Below, piece by piece: positions 20,836 to 29,762 of a stretch of 64,000 bases of DNA. Both the position numbers and the translations under genes were made by a program. Each line of letters opens with the position of its first letter. Within the stretch, counting starts at the first letter, position 1. The notes under the pieces are model-generated. The model saw only the letters and a list, made by a program, of their open reading frames with translations. It had not been told where the DNA came from and did no database searches. This DNA is from Tubulanus polymorphus (Eukaryota > Nemertea > Palaeonemertea > Tubulaniformes > Tubulanidae), in contig NC_134028.1 in the NCBI RefSeq assembly GCF_964204645.1, positions 15,739,263-15,803,262 of the forward strand. Reading direction: 5' to 3'.

Positions 20836-21886
20836 ATGACTATTATTTTTAAGATAACTTCTAATAAAAGTCTCGATAAAATAATAACAAAACCAACTTT
20901 AATTAAATTAGAACAATCTAGAATTAAGAAAATCAATAATGATGTTATAACTGATGTTACAGAAGAAGAGATGACTCTAAATAGAATAGAATTTAAACGA
21001 AGAAATGGTGATTTTTGAAGATAATTAATGAAAAACTAGAACCAGAAACAATTCCTAAAGAAGTTATTAATTCCAAAACTAGTAAACTTAAATCAAATAA
21101 AGTTCCAATTGAAAAACTTTTACCAAATGGATTACTTGATGCAACAGATCAAGAATTAGGAGATTTAGATATATTTTCTGATAAAGCAATAAGAGAAATT
21201 ATTAGTATAAGACTTACATCTGATAAAAATTGCGCATGATAAAAGTATGAGATTTTAAAATTTGAACTTTAGAAAAAGATAGAACTGATAAAATTAAAGA
21301 AATAGAACAATTAAAGTCTGATTTAGAACGACAAGTAATTGATGAAATAGAATATAGACAAAAAGAATTACGTTTAGAAAAAGAAATTGATAATTTAATA
21401 GATAATCTAGAAGTACAGAAAGAAGAAATTAAATTATTATTAAAATCATATGATTATAATATTGATAGATTTAAAGTTATTTTTAAAGATTTGTTGATAA
21501 AACCAAATTCTGGAATATCACTAAAAGATAGAATACAATTATTATCTAAATTAGAAGGAATCACAATTCTTTCAATTCTAACAGCTGTAAGTATGGTATT
21601 CACAACAAAAGCTTTAGCAATATCAAATGCTTTAAAATCTACACCTACTCCTAATAAACCAGATAAACCCCCGAAATATTTATGGGAACTATCTAAGAAA
21701 TCTGCTGCAGCATTACCCGGAGTTATTGCATCAATTGTTGGTTTTGTTTTAAAATCTGCAGGGAATATTCTTAACTTTGCTGCTGAACATATTATTTTAT
21801 TTTTAATTACAGTTGTAAGCGCAATTATTTTTGGATTAGTGAATATGATAAAAAATAAAAAATTATTTTTTTTGTTAAATAAATGA
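20836..21886 (+). pseudogene. Coiled-coil and membrane protein upstream of capsid gene
   Basis: A ~350-codon gene in pieces: 20,836-21,018; 21,015-21,239; a Lys/Glu coiled coil (EIEQLKSDLERQVIDEIEYR, about 21,290-21,450); and 21,491-21,886. The C-terminus has a segment ITILSILTAVSMVFT, a Pro/Lys linker (PTPNKPDKPPKYLWE), SAAALPGVIASIVGFVL and a final hydrophobic helix. I recognise this coiled-coil plus AAALPGII-type hydrophobic tail from other animal Polintons, just before the capsid gene. Frameshifts lie near 21,012 and 21,240. It overlaps the capsid start by 4 nt (ATGA). Probably a minor virion or membrane protein; inferred. Confidence 0.65.
21868..21885 (+). promoter_or_regulatory. T-run plus AAATAAATG start motif of capsid gene
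   Basis: T8-G-TTAAATAAATG leads into the major capsid ATG at 21,883, within the end of the upstream gene. Confidence 0.5.
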
Positions 21887-23130
21887 GTGGGAGTTATATA
21901 AATCCTTCTAAGAATCATAGAATATCTAGTGCTATTAAAGCAGAAAGATCATATCATATAATTACTCATAATCCTTTTAATAGTAATCCCGATGAAACTT
22001 TATATGTTAGAATCCCTAGATTAACACAAAATACTTTTTATGTTCCAAATAGTATTTATTTATCAGCTGATATAAAAGTAACTGGCCATGATGATAATTA
22101 TGTTGTTGATAATGTTGGAAGATATTTGATTAAAAAATTAACTATAAAGATTGGTCCAGAAACAGTTTTCTCATTAGATGATTATAATTTATTTATGCAT
22201 TATAAAGATTTATGGTTAACTAAAGAAAATAGAAATAATATGATATTTCAAGGCATCCAATCAGAAAACCAAAATAAATTAAGATCAGAAGCCAATAATG
22301 CAGTAGTAACTAATGACGTAGATAATTTGATTAAAAAGATTTATGGAAGCAAATATAAAATTCCATTAGACTTTGAATTGATAAATAATAATGCTCCTTT
22401 ATATAAATACGCAATTCAAGAAGACGTTATATTCGAAATAACATTTGCTCCTGTAAATGAAATTGTATTATCTAGCGTTGTTAGAGATATGGGTTATAAA
22501 TTATCGAATATATGTTTAGAATATGATACAGTAACTGATGAAAATATTGCTAACTCAATTCAAACCCAATACAATCAAGGATTTTCATTATTATATGATT
22601 ATATTTATAAATTTAAAACTGTAACTATTAATGCAAATGATGAAATAATTAATGAGAATATTAACTTCCCAAGAAGATCTATTAAAGGTATATTAATATT
22701 TTTTACCATTGCAACATATTCTAATGGCGCAATACAGGTCGATAAGTATTATAATCCTAAAATAACAAAAGTAGAAATAACTATCGAAGGAATAGCAAAT
22801 AAAATATTTTGTCAAGGAATGAGAATGATTGATCAATGGCCAGAAATTAGAAAACATTTTATGAATGAAAAAGTAAAATCATCTGAAAATAGTAATATTA
22901 ATCAAATTGATTATCACACCGGTAATAAATATGCATTATGGTTAGATTTTAGAACAACAGAGGATAACTTATTACATGGTTCTGGAAAAAAATTACAGAA
23001 CACTAAAGATGGAATACAATTATTCATGACAAAGAAAAAAGGAAGCTTAAATTTCAAAATGCACATTTATATTATATCTGACGCACAATTAAATATTGTA
23101 AATTCTCAATTAAATAGTGTTATGTATTAG
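21883..23130 (+). CDS. MCP: Major capsid protein (double jelly-roll, hexon-like)
   Basis: An intact 415-residue frame. Its length and blocks (DETLYVRIPRLTQ at ~38; VGRYLIKKLTIKIG at ~79; NFPRRSIKGILIFF at ~262; IFCQGMRMIDQWPEI at ~308; LNFKMHIYIISDAQLNI near the end) match the F54H12.2-type proteins that are the double jelly-roll capsid proteins of animal Polintons. It would build the icosahedral shell together with the penton at 16,537. It is preceded with 4-nt overlap by the coiled-coil/membrane gene and followed 32 nt later by the zinc-finger gene. Being unbroken among broken neighbours suggests a recent insertion, chance, or retained use. I did not verify the fold. Confidence 0.85.
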   Translation: MSGSYINPSKNHRISSAIKAERSYHIITHNPFNSNPDETLYVRIPRLTQNTFYVPNSIYLSADIKVTGHDDNYVVDNVGRYLIKKLTIKIGPETVFSLDDYNLFMHYKDLWLTKENRNNMIFQGIQSENQNKLRSEANNAVVTNDVDNLIKKIYGSKYKIPLDFELINNNAPLYKYAIQEDVIFEITFAPVNEIVLSSVVRDMGYKLSNICLEYDTVTDENIANSIQTQYNQGFSLLYDYIYKFKTVTINANDEIINENINFPRRSIKGILIFFTIATYSNGAIQVDKYYNPKITKVEITIEGIANKIFCQGMRMIDQWPEIRKHFMNEKVKSSENSNINQIDYHTGNKYALWLDFRTTEDNLLHGSGKKLQNTKDGIQLFMTKKKGSLNFKMHIYIISDAQLNIVNSQLNSVMY

Positions 23131-23162
23131 AATTTTAATTTTGATAAATATTTATATAATAA

Positions 23163-24047
23163 ATGGATGCAGGTAAAGTATATAAACATATTCCATACAT
23201 CGAAACACATGAAAATAATGATGGCTTATATTATGTAATACCTTGTAATATAGCTTTGATATTTGATCCTATTTTCAAAAATTATAAAACTAAACTAATA
23301 GAAATCGATAATAATAAAAGTGAAGTTGCTGATAATTTAAGTAATGAAATTGATAATAATGTTTTACCTTCTACATCAAATAATGTTTTACCTTCTACAT
23401 CAAATAATGTTTTACCTCCTACATCAAATAATGTTTTACCTTCTACATCAAATAATGAAATAATATTAAATATTAGTGAAAATAGAAATTATTGTGGCTA
23501 CTGTAAAAGTGAATTTTCAAACATTAAATCAAATTGGAATAATCATATGAATACAGCTTCACATATTACTAATGTAATAGAGCGTGTTGGTATAAGAGAA
23601 TTTATAGAACACCCATTTATATATGTAACAAAGTTTGTTTCAAATAGAAAAGTAGATGGTAAAGATTTATATAAAGATTTATTAGGTGAATTTTTATCTA
23701 AGGAACCTAGTAATGATAAATTAAATTTATATGCTGCTAAAAAAATATTAGGATCATCAAACATTGTAAATGAAATGTTGGAGTCAAACACTAAGAAAGA
23801 TGACAATGAAAATATAGTTACGGGAATGCGTATTGATAATAAAGATTCTATGAAACATAAAGTAGAAAATAAAGATACAAGTAATGTTTGGATGAATAAG
23901 TATATCAATAAAACAACTATTGATGATGATACGGTAGAGAATTTGAACAAATTGTTAGGGTCTGATGATGAATTAGAGAATGATGATGAAAGTGATTCAG
24001 AAAGTAATTATATTAGTAATTATCTTAGTAATAATAATATTGGATGA
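23163..24047 (+). CDS. C2H2 zinc-finger protein with VLPSTS repeats
   Basis: An intact 294-residue frame starting in a TAATAAATGG context. Residues ~61-94 hold four head-to-tail copies of an 8-residue repeat (NNVLPSTS, one with P for S). A C2H2 finger follows (NYCGYCKSEFSN...HMNTASH, residues ~107-134). The C-terminal half is charged and ends in an acidic Asp/Glu/Ser tract. It is the last gene of the plus-strand block and converges on the ATPase across an iteron array. The corresponding slot in the left copy (4,928-5,446) holds a different zinc-finger protein. Function unknown; DNA or RNA binding is likely from the finger. Confidence 0.7.
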   Translation: MDAGKVYKHIPYIETHENNDGLYYVIPCNIALIFDPIFKNYKTKLIEIDNNKSEVADNLSNEIDNNVLPSTSNNVLPSTSNNVLPPTSNNVLPSTSNNEIILNISENRNYCGYCKSEFSNIKSNWNNHMNTASHITNVIERVGIREFIEHPFIYVTKFVSNRKVDGKDLYKDLLGEFLSKEPSNDKLNLYAAKKILGSSNIVNEMLESNTKKDDNENIVTGMRIDNKDSMKHKVENKDTSNVWMNKYINKTTIDDDTVENLNKLLGSDDELENDDESDSESNYISNYLSNNNIG

Positions 24048-24069
24048 AAATTGTATGAAATAATAGTTA

Positions 24070-24205
24070 TTAAAAAAGGGGGTTTTAAGTATTAAGGTAT
24101 CTAATACGTATCTAATACGTATCTAATACGTATTTAATACGTATCTAATACGTATCTAATACGTATCTAATACATATTTAATACATATCTAATACATATT
24201 ATTTG
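24070..24205. repeat. 11-bp iteron array 1
   Basis: After AAAAAAGGGGGTTTTAAG come about ten tandem copies of an 11-bp unit (TATCTAATACG, with later copies ending ACA). It lies between the convergent zinc-finger and ATPase genes. Confidence 0.85.
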
Positions 24206-24351
24206 AAAATACCTCAAATTATAATTTTAAAAAAAAATTTATATTGAAACCTCAGTAATGATAAATAACCTTTATTATTTTCAAACTTATTCATATATTA
24301 GTTGAAAAAATAAAAATAAATTGTTTGAAAATTGTATAAATAATATTTATT

Positions 24352-24452
24352 TTAAAAAAGGGGGTTTTAAGTATTAAGGTATCTAATACGTATCTAATAC
24401 GTATCTAACACGTATCTAATACGTATCTAATACATACCTAATACATAAATAC
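24352..24452. repeat. 11-bp iteron array 2
   Basis: The same G-run lead (AAAAAAGGGGGTTTTAAG) and the same TATCTAATACG units recur about 285 bp after the first array, directly before the ATPase stop. Confidence 0.85.
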
Positions 24453-24462
24453 TTGAAATATC

Positions 24463-25060
24463 TTATTTTATAAATTTATATTCATAGGGAAATTGTAGTC
24501 TCAGAAGTAATTTTGAACCTATATTATTCTTTAATTTATTCATATATTCATCATGTAATTCAGTAGGTATAATTTAATTTTCTTCTAATTTTCTAATCTT
24601 TCTTATAAAATAAAACTAAAAATCTTATATTCTCCCTAAAGTCTTTAACAATTGAATTATATTTTTGATTTAAAACCCATGTTGTTATCCCAAAATGTCT
24701 CCCAGAGAAAGCTAGATAACATAACTCACTTTCTCTCACTTTTGAATCATGTAAATTTGCACAAGCATCTATAACGAATAATGTATTTAATCCTTTATAA
24801 GTATCAATTGCTGTTTTTATACAATTATCTAAATTTTCTTTTACTGTTTTAGGATCTAATATAATAAACTTTTTCATCTTAACTATATCTCTATTATATG
24901 TTTTATTCATTTCATAAGTAGGACAAAATAATATTATATTATCAAAATGATTCTTATAAATAGTTTCTAACAAGTCTAATATGAAATGTGTTTTACCACA
25001 GTTTGTTACTCCGGTAACTAACATACTATGCGGTTCAAATATAAATAAATCTTTATTCAT
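24463..25060 (-). pseudogene. ATP: A32-like packaging ATPase, inner copy
   Basis: Starts at ATG 25,060 (AATAAATG). Walker A is GVTNCGKTHF at residue ~17. The Walker B reads LFVIDAC, so the second acidic position of the left copy (LFIIDDC) is Ala here, which would be expected to weaken hydrolysis. A frameshift at about 24,593, with a small deletion, separates the last ~40 codons, which end in FPYEYKFIK at 24,463. It is otherwise ~85-90% like the copy at 5,861-6,472 by eye. The upstream integrase overlaps its start by 8 nt. Confidence 0.85.
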
Positions 25061-26083
25061 TTATTCTTTTAATTTTACTAGATAAAATCCATTCATTAAA
25101 TTTATCATCATACCCTTTATATTTCTCCAAAGAATACTTTTTTCCTTTAAGAGTTTTTGTTTTCAATACTTTTTCTATTTTGTATTCTATTTCATCTGGA
25201 TTTGGTACAAGTGATAATTCTTGTTCATAGAAATAACCTAATATTTCTTCATCTTTTATATCTCATAATTTATAAACAAAAGGTTTAGTTAATATTATCT
25301 TCTTAATCTTAAATATTTCTTCAGTAAAATTAGGGGTATAACCTTTATAAAATGTTTTTCTATATTTAGATATTCTAACGTGTTGTCCTATTTTAAATCT
25401 AGGTTCACCGAAATCATATGTAACAAACGCTCCATATAAATTATTCCAAACTATTTCTGAATTATCTTCTTTTCTAGCTTGTATAGGTTTCATATTTATA
25501 GAACTATGTTTAGAATTATTATAACCTTTCACCAAATCATCTAATATACCGATATATTGATATGTTTCATGAGCAGTAAAATATTTCCACATTCTAGTTT
25601 TCAATGTTTTATTAGATCTTTCTATAATAGATGCTTTTTTATCTGAGTGTGTTGAAAAATATTCTACATCGTTATCAGATAATAGTTTTTTAAAATGTTT
25701 ATTATAAAATTCCTTACCTTCATCAAATTGTATCTTATCTGGAATAGCTTCTTTAAATATTGATTTAAAAGCATTTGTTACTTCTATACCAGTTTTATTT
25801 TTGATTGGAATTGACCATGCGTATCTACTGAATATGTCTATAACATTTAATATCCAGAAATATCCTTTGTTGTGTTCTTCTAAGTTCTTTATATCAATTA
25901 AATCAGCTTGCCATTGTTGATCGATATATGAAACCATAACTTTCCTTGTTAAATAAGTTTTATCCATTTTCTTGTGGATTTGATATGTTGGTTGATTTTG
26001 TAACCGTGATTTCAATTCACTATATTTTATATCACCATTTTCTTTATCAGATTGAATTTTATCCCATAATTCTGAAACGCTTA
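25053..26083 (-). pseudogene. INT: Polinton integrase, inner copy, N-terminally truncated
   Basis: The rve core is open and well preserved: Asp in QADLID, Asp in FDEGKEF and Glu in IIERSNK, the last two 33 residues apart, followed by WNNLYGAFVTYD and KIGQHVRISKYRK. One stop at 25,263 interrupts just before the chromo-like C-terminus (DEEILGYFYEQELSLV...), which then reads to 25,053. The N-terminal ~35-40 residues seen in the left copy are missing: at about 26,083 the frame joins the neighbouring membrane-protein gene, because a ~240-bp deletion removed both the integrase start and the end of that gene. Confidence 0.85.
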
Positions 26084-26247
26084 GATGGATTATTATTTAA
26101 ATCAATATCAGATAATTTCTGTGATTCATTTATATCAGTTAATTTCTTTTTCTTAGCTTTTTTTAATTCTGCAGATCTTTTACCTAATTCTCTTGCCCAT
26201 TTAATTTGTTTCTCGGATCTAGGTTTTTTCTTAACGCCATCACTCAT
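26059..26247 (-). pseudogene. Basic membrane-protein gene, 3'-truncated (inner copy)
   Basis: ATG at 26,247 (AATAAATG) begins KKKPRSEKQIKWARELGKRS, matching the gene at 8,263-8,585. After ~50 codons the deletion described for the integrase fuses it to out-of-frame integrase sequence, and it ends at 26,059 without the membrane segment. Here the basic part is in frame, whereas in the left copy it is frameshifted. Confidence 0.65.
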
Positions 26248-26848
26248 TTATTTTAGTTAATTTTTGTTCTGATTCATTTTCTGTTTCACCGTTTGGGTGT
26301 CGTACGGCGCCATCTGTTTCGTTCTTACCTGATTTATATTCTATAGGCTTGATATTCGAAAATGTTATGACACCAGCAGAAATTAATGTCATAACCGATC
26401 CTAATTGGAATGAAGCATATCCGACCCATTTTTGTAATTCAGTCATAACTAAGTAGTCATTTTTCAAATCACTGTATTATTTATTTTCATCATCAATTGA
26501 CATTAACCGGTTACATAATTTTGAATAACATTTGACAATACCATCAGAAATAGAATCATTTATTCTAGCTAATCTTGACTCTTCATAAATCTTAAAATAT
26601 TTTATTACTTTATCTGGTTTCATAGAGTCTAATTCTTGAAAAGTAATGATCTTAGTTAAAAATTGTTTACACTTTCCGCTAGCAATTAATAATTCAAGAT
26701 GATGCTTACAATATAAATAGTATTCATAATCAAAATTAAAATTAATATTATTTTCAATTTTGGTCGGAATATCCTTATTATCGTTAATGCCTAAATCATC
26801 TAATGTTTTTTCAATATTAATACTATTCTTATTAGATTTCTTTGACAT
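26240..26848 (-). pseudogene. Conserved ~200-residue Polinton protein, inner copy
   Basis: ATG at 26,848 lies in a TATATAAATG context. The first 123 codons (YYLYCKHHLELLIASG; SMKPDKVIKYFKIYEESRL; DGIVKCYSKLC) are open to a stop at 26,474-26,476. The frame then continues through WVGYASFQLGSVMTLISAGVITF and a hydrophilic tail to 26,240. The left copy has its stop at a different codon. It overlaps the next gene by 8 nt. Confidence 0.65.
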
Positions 26849-27107
26849 TTATATAGGGGAAAAAAGCGAAAAAAAAATATAATATTTTAATACTAGCTAG
26901 TTAAGTTAAAGAATTTTAAATACTAGCTTAGTTAAAATAAAGAATTTCTATTCGAATCTCATTGTTTTTTTTAGTATTTTTTGTTTGTGATATAAAGTAT
27001 TCCCTTTTTGAAAAGAAATAATAGATTTTGAAAAAAATTTAAATAGAAATAATAGCTAGTTGAAGATATGTAATTTTTAATATATTTTATTTGAGATATA
27101 TTAATCT

Positions 27108-28045
27108 TTAACCACTCAATAAAGATTCAATATATCGTTCATTATTTGGATCATTATTCCATAATTCAATAAATTTCTTTTCCTTTGTTAACTGTTCTAA
27201 ATATAACTGTAAATCTAGTTTATTAGATTTAATTATGTTTTCTTTCTTTTCAAGAAGTCTTAGATTCTTCCAATTCCAAATTAGTTTTATATTGTGTTCA
27301 TCATTCATGTTAAATTTAGATATCGGTAACACATGATCAATATGAAAATAATCTCCATAATTATTTATATTCATTTTATCATCGAATTGAAATTTTATCC
27401 ATGATTTAAAAAAATTATCTGTACAACCCTACAAATTAGATAGTGTTACTGAGTGTTTATCTTTACTGAATAATTTTTATAATCTATTTCTCAAACATTT
27501 TTCATTTTAAAATTTAGATCTGTTTGTTATCTTTCTTTATGATATTTATTTTGATACTCATTATAATGTTCTCTATTATTATCCCTCCATTCTCTCGTAT
27601 ATTCTGTTATATAATCTAGATGATTTTCTCGATATCTTTTATTATTTTCTTTGTATTTTTCAATATTTTCCATATAATATTCTGTTGAATAATCTGGATT
27701 ATTTTTATGGAATTTTTTACAATTTTGTTTATTACAAGTTTTGCAATTATAACTTTTACCATCTTTAGAATTTTTATCTTTATTAAATTCTGCTAATGAT
27801 TTATTTATTTTACATTTAGAACATGTCTTCTGATATATATTAACAACACCATCATTGTTTATATTCATAGTTTGGTATGTTTCTTTTTCATTCTTTAATT
27901 CATCTAATTTAGTTTCTAATATATCATCTGTATATTCTAATTTCAATGTATTCTCTAAATGTGTTTTAGTTTTATTGTGTCTTGCTTTTTGAGATTTATC
28001 TATATTAATTTTACATGTCGGACAGTAGTACTTATTTGCTTCCAT
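27108..28045 (-). pseudogene. HNH endonuclease with a polymerase-type N-terminal zinc finger
   Basis: ATG at 28,045 lies in the right TIR. The first ~55 residues (EANKYYCPTCKINIDKSQ...) are the same zinc-finger segment that begins the polymerase at 12,090. At residue ~56 the sequence switches to the HNH-type region: NIYQKTCSKCKINKS...CKTCNKQ, an Asn/Tyr-rich repeat segment, then (after a frameshift at about 27,527-27,375) the HNH core YFHIDHVLPISKFN and WNWKNLRLLEKKENI to 27,108. The other HNH copies here (10,108; 29,762) instead start with an EPEQSQTLNIT-type N-terminus. The chimeric start therefore probably arose when the TIR spread into both end genes. Confidence 0.8.
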
Positions 28046-28220
28046 TTTAATACTAAATTTTTTATCAAAATTAATTTTAGAAGTTATTCATTTATATGTT
28101 ATTCATATATATGAATATTCTAAGAGTAATAGAGATAATAGGGGTTCATATCAAAGGTTTCATTTTTTAATGAGCTCGACCCTTCGACCTTTGGTATGAA
28201 CCCTTATTATCCCTATTACT
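27881..28220. repeat. Right terminal inverted repeat of the inner Polinton
   Basis: The inverse of 11,862-12,254. The identity ends at the codons KNEKE, after which the two genes diverge (QYKCDTC on the left, TYQTMNI on the right). The terminal palindrome (about 28,120-28,220) is ~48 bp shorter than the left one, having lost part of its centre. Confidence 0.9.
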
Positions 28221-28226
28221 AATTTA
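28221..28226. repeat. Right target-site duplication of the inner Polinton
   Basis: AATTTA, one mismatch from AATCTA at 11,856-11,861, directly after the element's terminal CT; polymerase coding sequence resumes at 28,227. Confidence 0.75.
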
Positions 28227-29039
28227 AATGGTTAGAAAAATATATAGATTTTGACACCAAACAGAGAACTAAAGCTAAAACTGATTTGGAGAAAGATTTC
28301 TTCAAGTTAATGAATAATACATTCTATGGTAAGACTTGTGAAAATATTAGAAATAGAAATGATATTGAGTTAGTTAGTAATGGTAAAAGGATAAGGCATT
28401 TACAAACATATCCTAAGTTCATAGGTAACAGAATATTTGATGAAAATTTAGCTGCAGTTAAAATGAGGAGAACTTCTATGAAATTTAATAAACCAATTTA
28501 TGTTGGAGCTACAGTTTTAGAAATATCAAAGTTATTAATGTATGAATTCTATCATAACGTATTGCAACCTCATTTTGGAGAAAAGCATATATAGAAATCT
28601 TATATTTTGATACTGACAGTTACATATTAAAGATAAAAACTAATAACATAACAGATGATTTGAAAACATCAAAACATCATTTTGATTTTAGTTATTATCC
28701 TAAAGATCATGAATTGTTTAACAATGATAATAAAAAGGTGCCTGGTAAATTCAAAGATGAATTAGGAGGTGAAGAAATGGTAGAATTCATTGGTATTAGA
28801 TACAAAATGTATTCATATAAAACTAAAACTCATGAATCAGAGAAATTGAAAGGAATTACCAAAAGCGTTGTTAAAAAGAATATTCATTTCAAAGATTACA
28901 TCAATTGTATATTCAATGAAGAAGTTAGAAAACATAAGATGAGATGTTTAAGATCTGAAGATCATGAAATGTTTATTGAAGAGGTAGAGAAGATAAGTCT
29001 AAACCCATTTGATGATAAAATATATATTTTAGATGATGG
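28227..29039 (+). pseudogene. PolB: Polymerase B C-terminal fragment of the outer copy
   Basis: It resumes the interrupted polymerase at the base after the target duplication. It contains motif B (NNTFYGKT, ~28,313) and motif C (FDTDS, about 28,606), with a frameshift at about 28,593 between them. It stops matching polymerase at about 29,039, where inverted gene Y sequence is joined. Confidence 0.85.
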
Positions 29040-29270
29040 TATAGCTAAAGGTGTTAATGGACTGAATATTGCTAGAAATGTTATTACAGAACTTATTGTA
29101 ACTGAACCACTGATAATAAAATAATATATAATTTTATTTTTTAAATATTTTATTTTTTTAATCTTTAAGTCACTTTCAAATTCTAATATTTGTTTTTCTA
29201 AATATGTTTTTAATTTAGTTTTATTTATATCATGAGGAATAATATCAATATTATCAACTTTATCATTCAT
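29040..29270 (-). pseudogene. Gene Y 5' part, inverted fragment
   Basis: The first ~77 codons of the helical-hairpin membrane protein (compare 18,349-18,782), on the opposite strand to the polymerase fragment it abuts. It starts at ATG 29,270 (AAATAAATG) and is open across the point where the inner copy is frameshifted. It is cut off inside the second hydrophobic segment. Confidence 0.75.
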
Positions 29271-29289
29271 TTATTTAGAAAAGAAATTA

Positions 29290-29574
29290 CTAATTAGTAA
29301 ACTTATATGCTACAAATATAACAATAACAGTTCCGCCTAAAATCCACATTATTTCATATTTCTGTTGTTCTTTACTTGGGGTATAATAATCTGATAATTT
29401 AGGTTTGTATAGATGTAATTTTTCTTTATTGGTTACAACGTTATATAAACTCATTGCATCATCGACTGATTGAAAATCTCTATGTGAAATCTTCTGATCA
29501 TATAATTCTTTATTGATGTAATCCATATAGTTTTGTCTGTTTTCTCTATATTCTCCTGCTGCTCTATTATCTGC
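29290..29574 (-). pseudogene. Gene X 3' part
   Basis: The C-terminal ~90 codons of gene X (compare 17,907-18,329), ending in the membrane segment IMWILGGTVIVIFVAY. It is open through the position of the inner copy's stop. Upstream it is fused at about 29,575 to an HNH fragment, so the N-terminal half of gene X is missing. Confidence 0.75.
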
Positions 29575-29762
29575 TCGATATTGCTTAGTATATAGTTTAA
29601 TACAAGTTTTGCAGCAATATTGAAAACCATCTTAATCTTACGCTTACTAAATTCTGTTATAGCTAATTTATCTAATTCACATTTAGAACATTTCTCGTAG
29701 TATATATTTATAACACCAGTGTTATTTGTAATATTGAGAGTTTGTGATTGTTCTGGTTCCAT
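29575..29762 (-). pseudogene. HNH endonuclease N-terminal fragment
   Basis: Starts at ATG 29,762 with EPEQSQTLNITNNTG and a CSKCELDK motif, like the degraded gene at 10,196-10,877. A small deletion near 29,633 shifts the frame and the fragment stops at the fusion with gene X. Confidence 0.7.

Larger units (their letters stand above)
11862..28220 (+). mobile_element. Structurally complete 16,359-bp Polinton/Maverick
   Basis: Both ends begin 5'-AGTAA, carry TIRs of 393 bp (left) and 340 bp (right) and are flanked by a probable 6-bp target duplication. The plus-strand genes run PolB, small protein, penton, a set of small proteins, coiled-coil/membrane protein, capsid and zinc finger. The minus-strand genes are HNH, two membrane proteins, integrase and ATPase, read from the right end. 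It is inserted in the polymerase gene of a related copy. No adenovirus-type protease was recognised. Many genes carry one or a few stops or frameshifts, while capsid, zinc finger and one small gene are open, so it is an endogenous, decaying element. Confidence 0.9.

Noticed and set aside
21454-21918. Minus-strand frame of 154 codons
   Set aside because: Antisense to the coiled-coil/membrane gene, whose plus-strand protein matches a recognisable Polinton layout.
23543-23950. Minus-strand frame of 135 codons inside the zinc-finger gene
   Set aside because: Antisense shadow of the 23,163-24,047 gene in AT-rich DNA.
25946-26260. Plus-strand frame of 104 codons
   Set aside because: Antisense to the integrase and basic membrane-protein genes.
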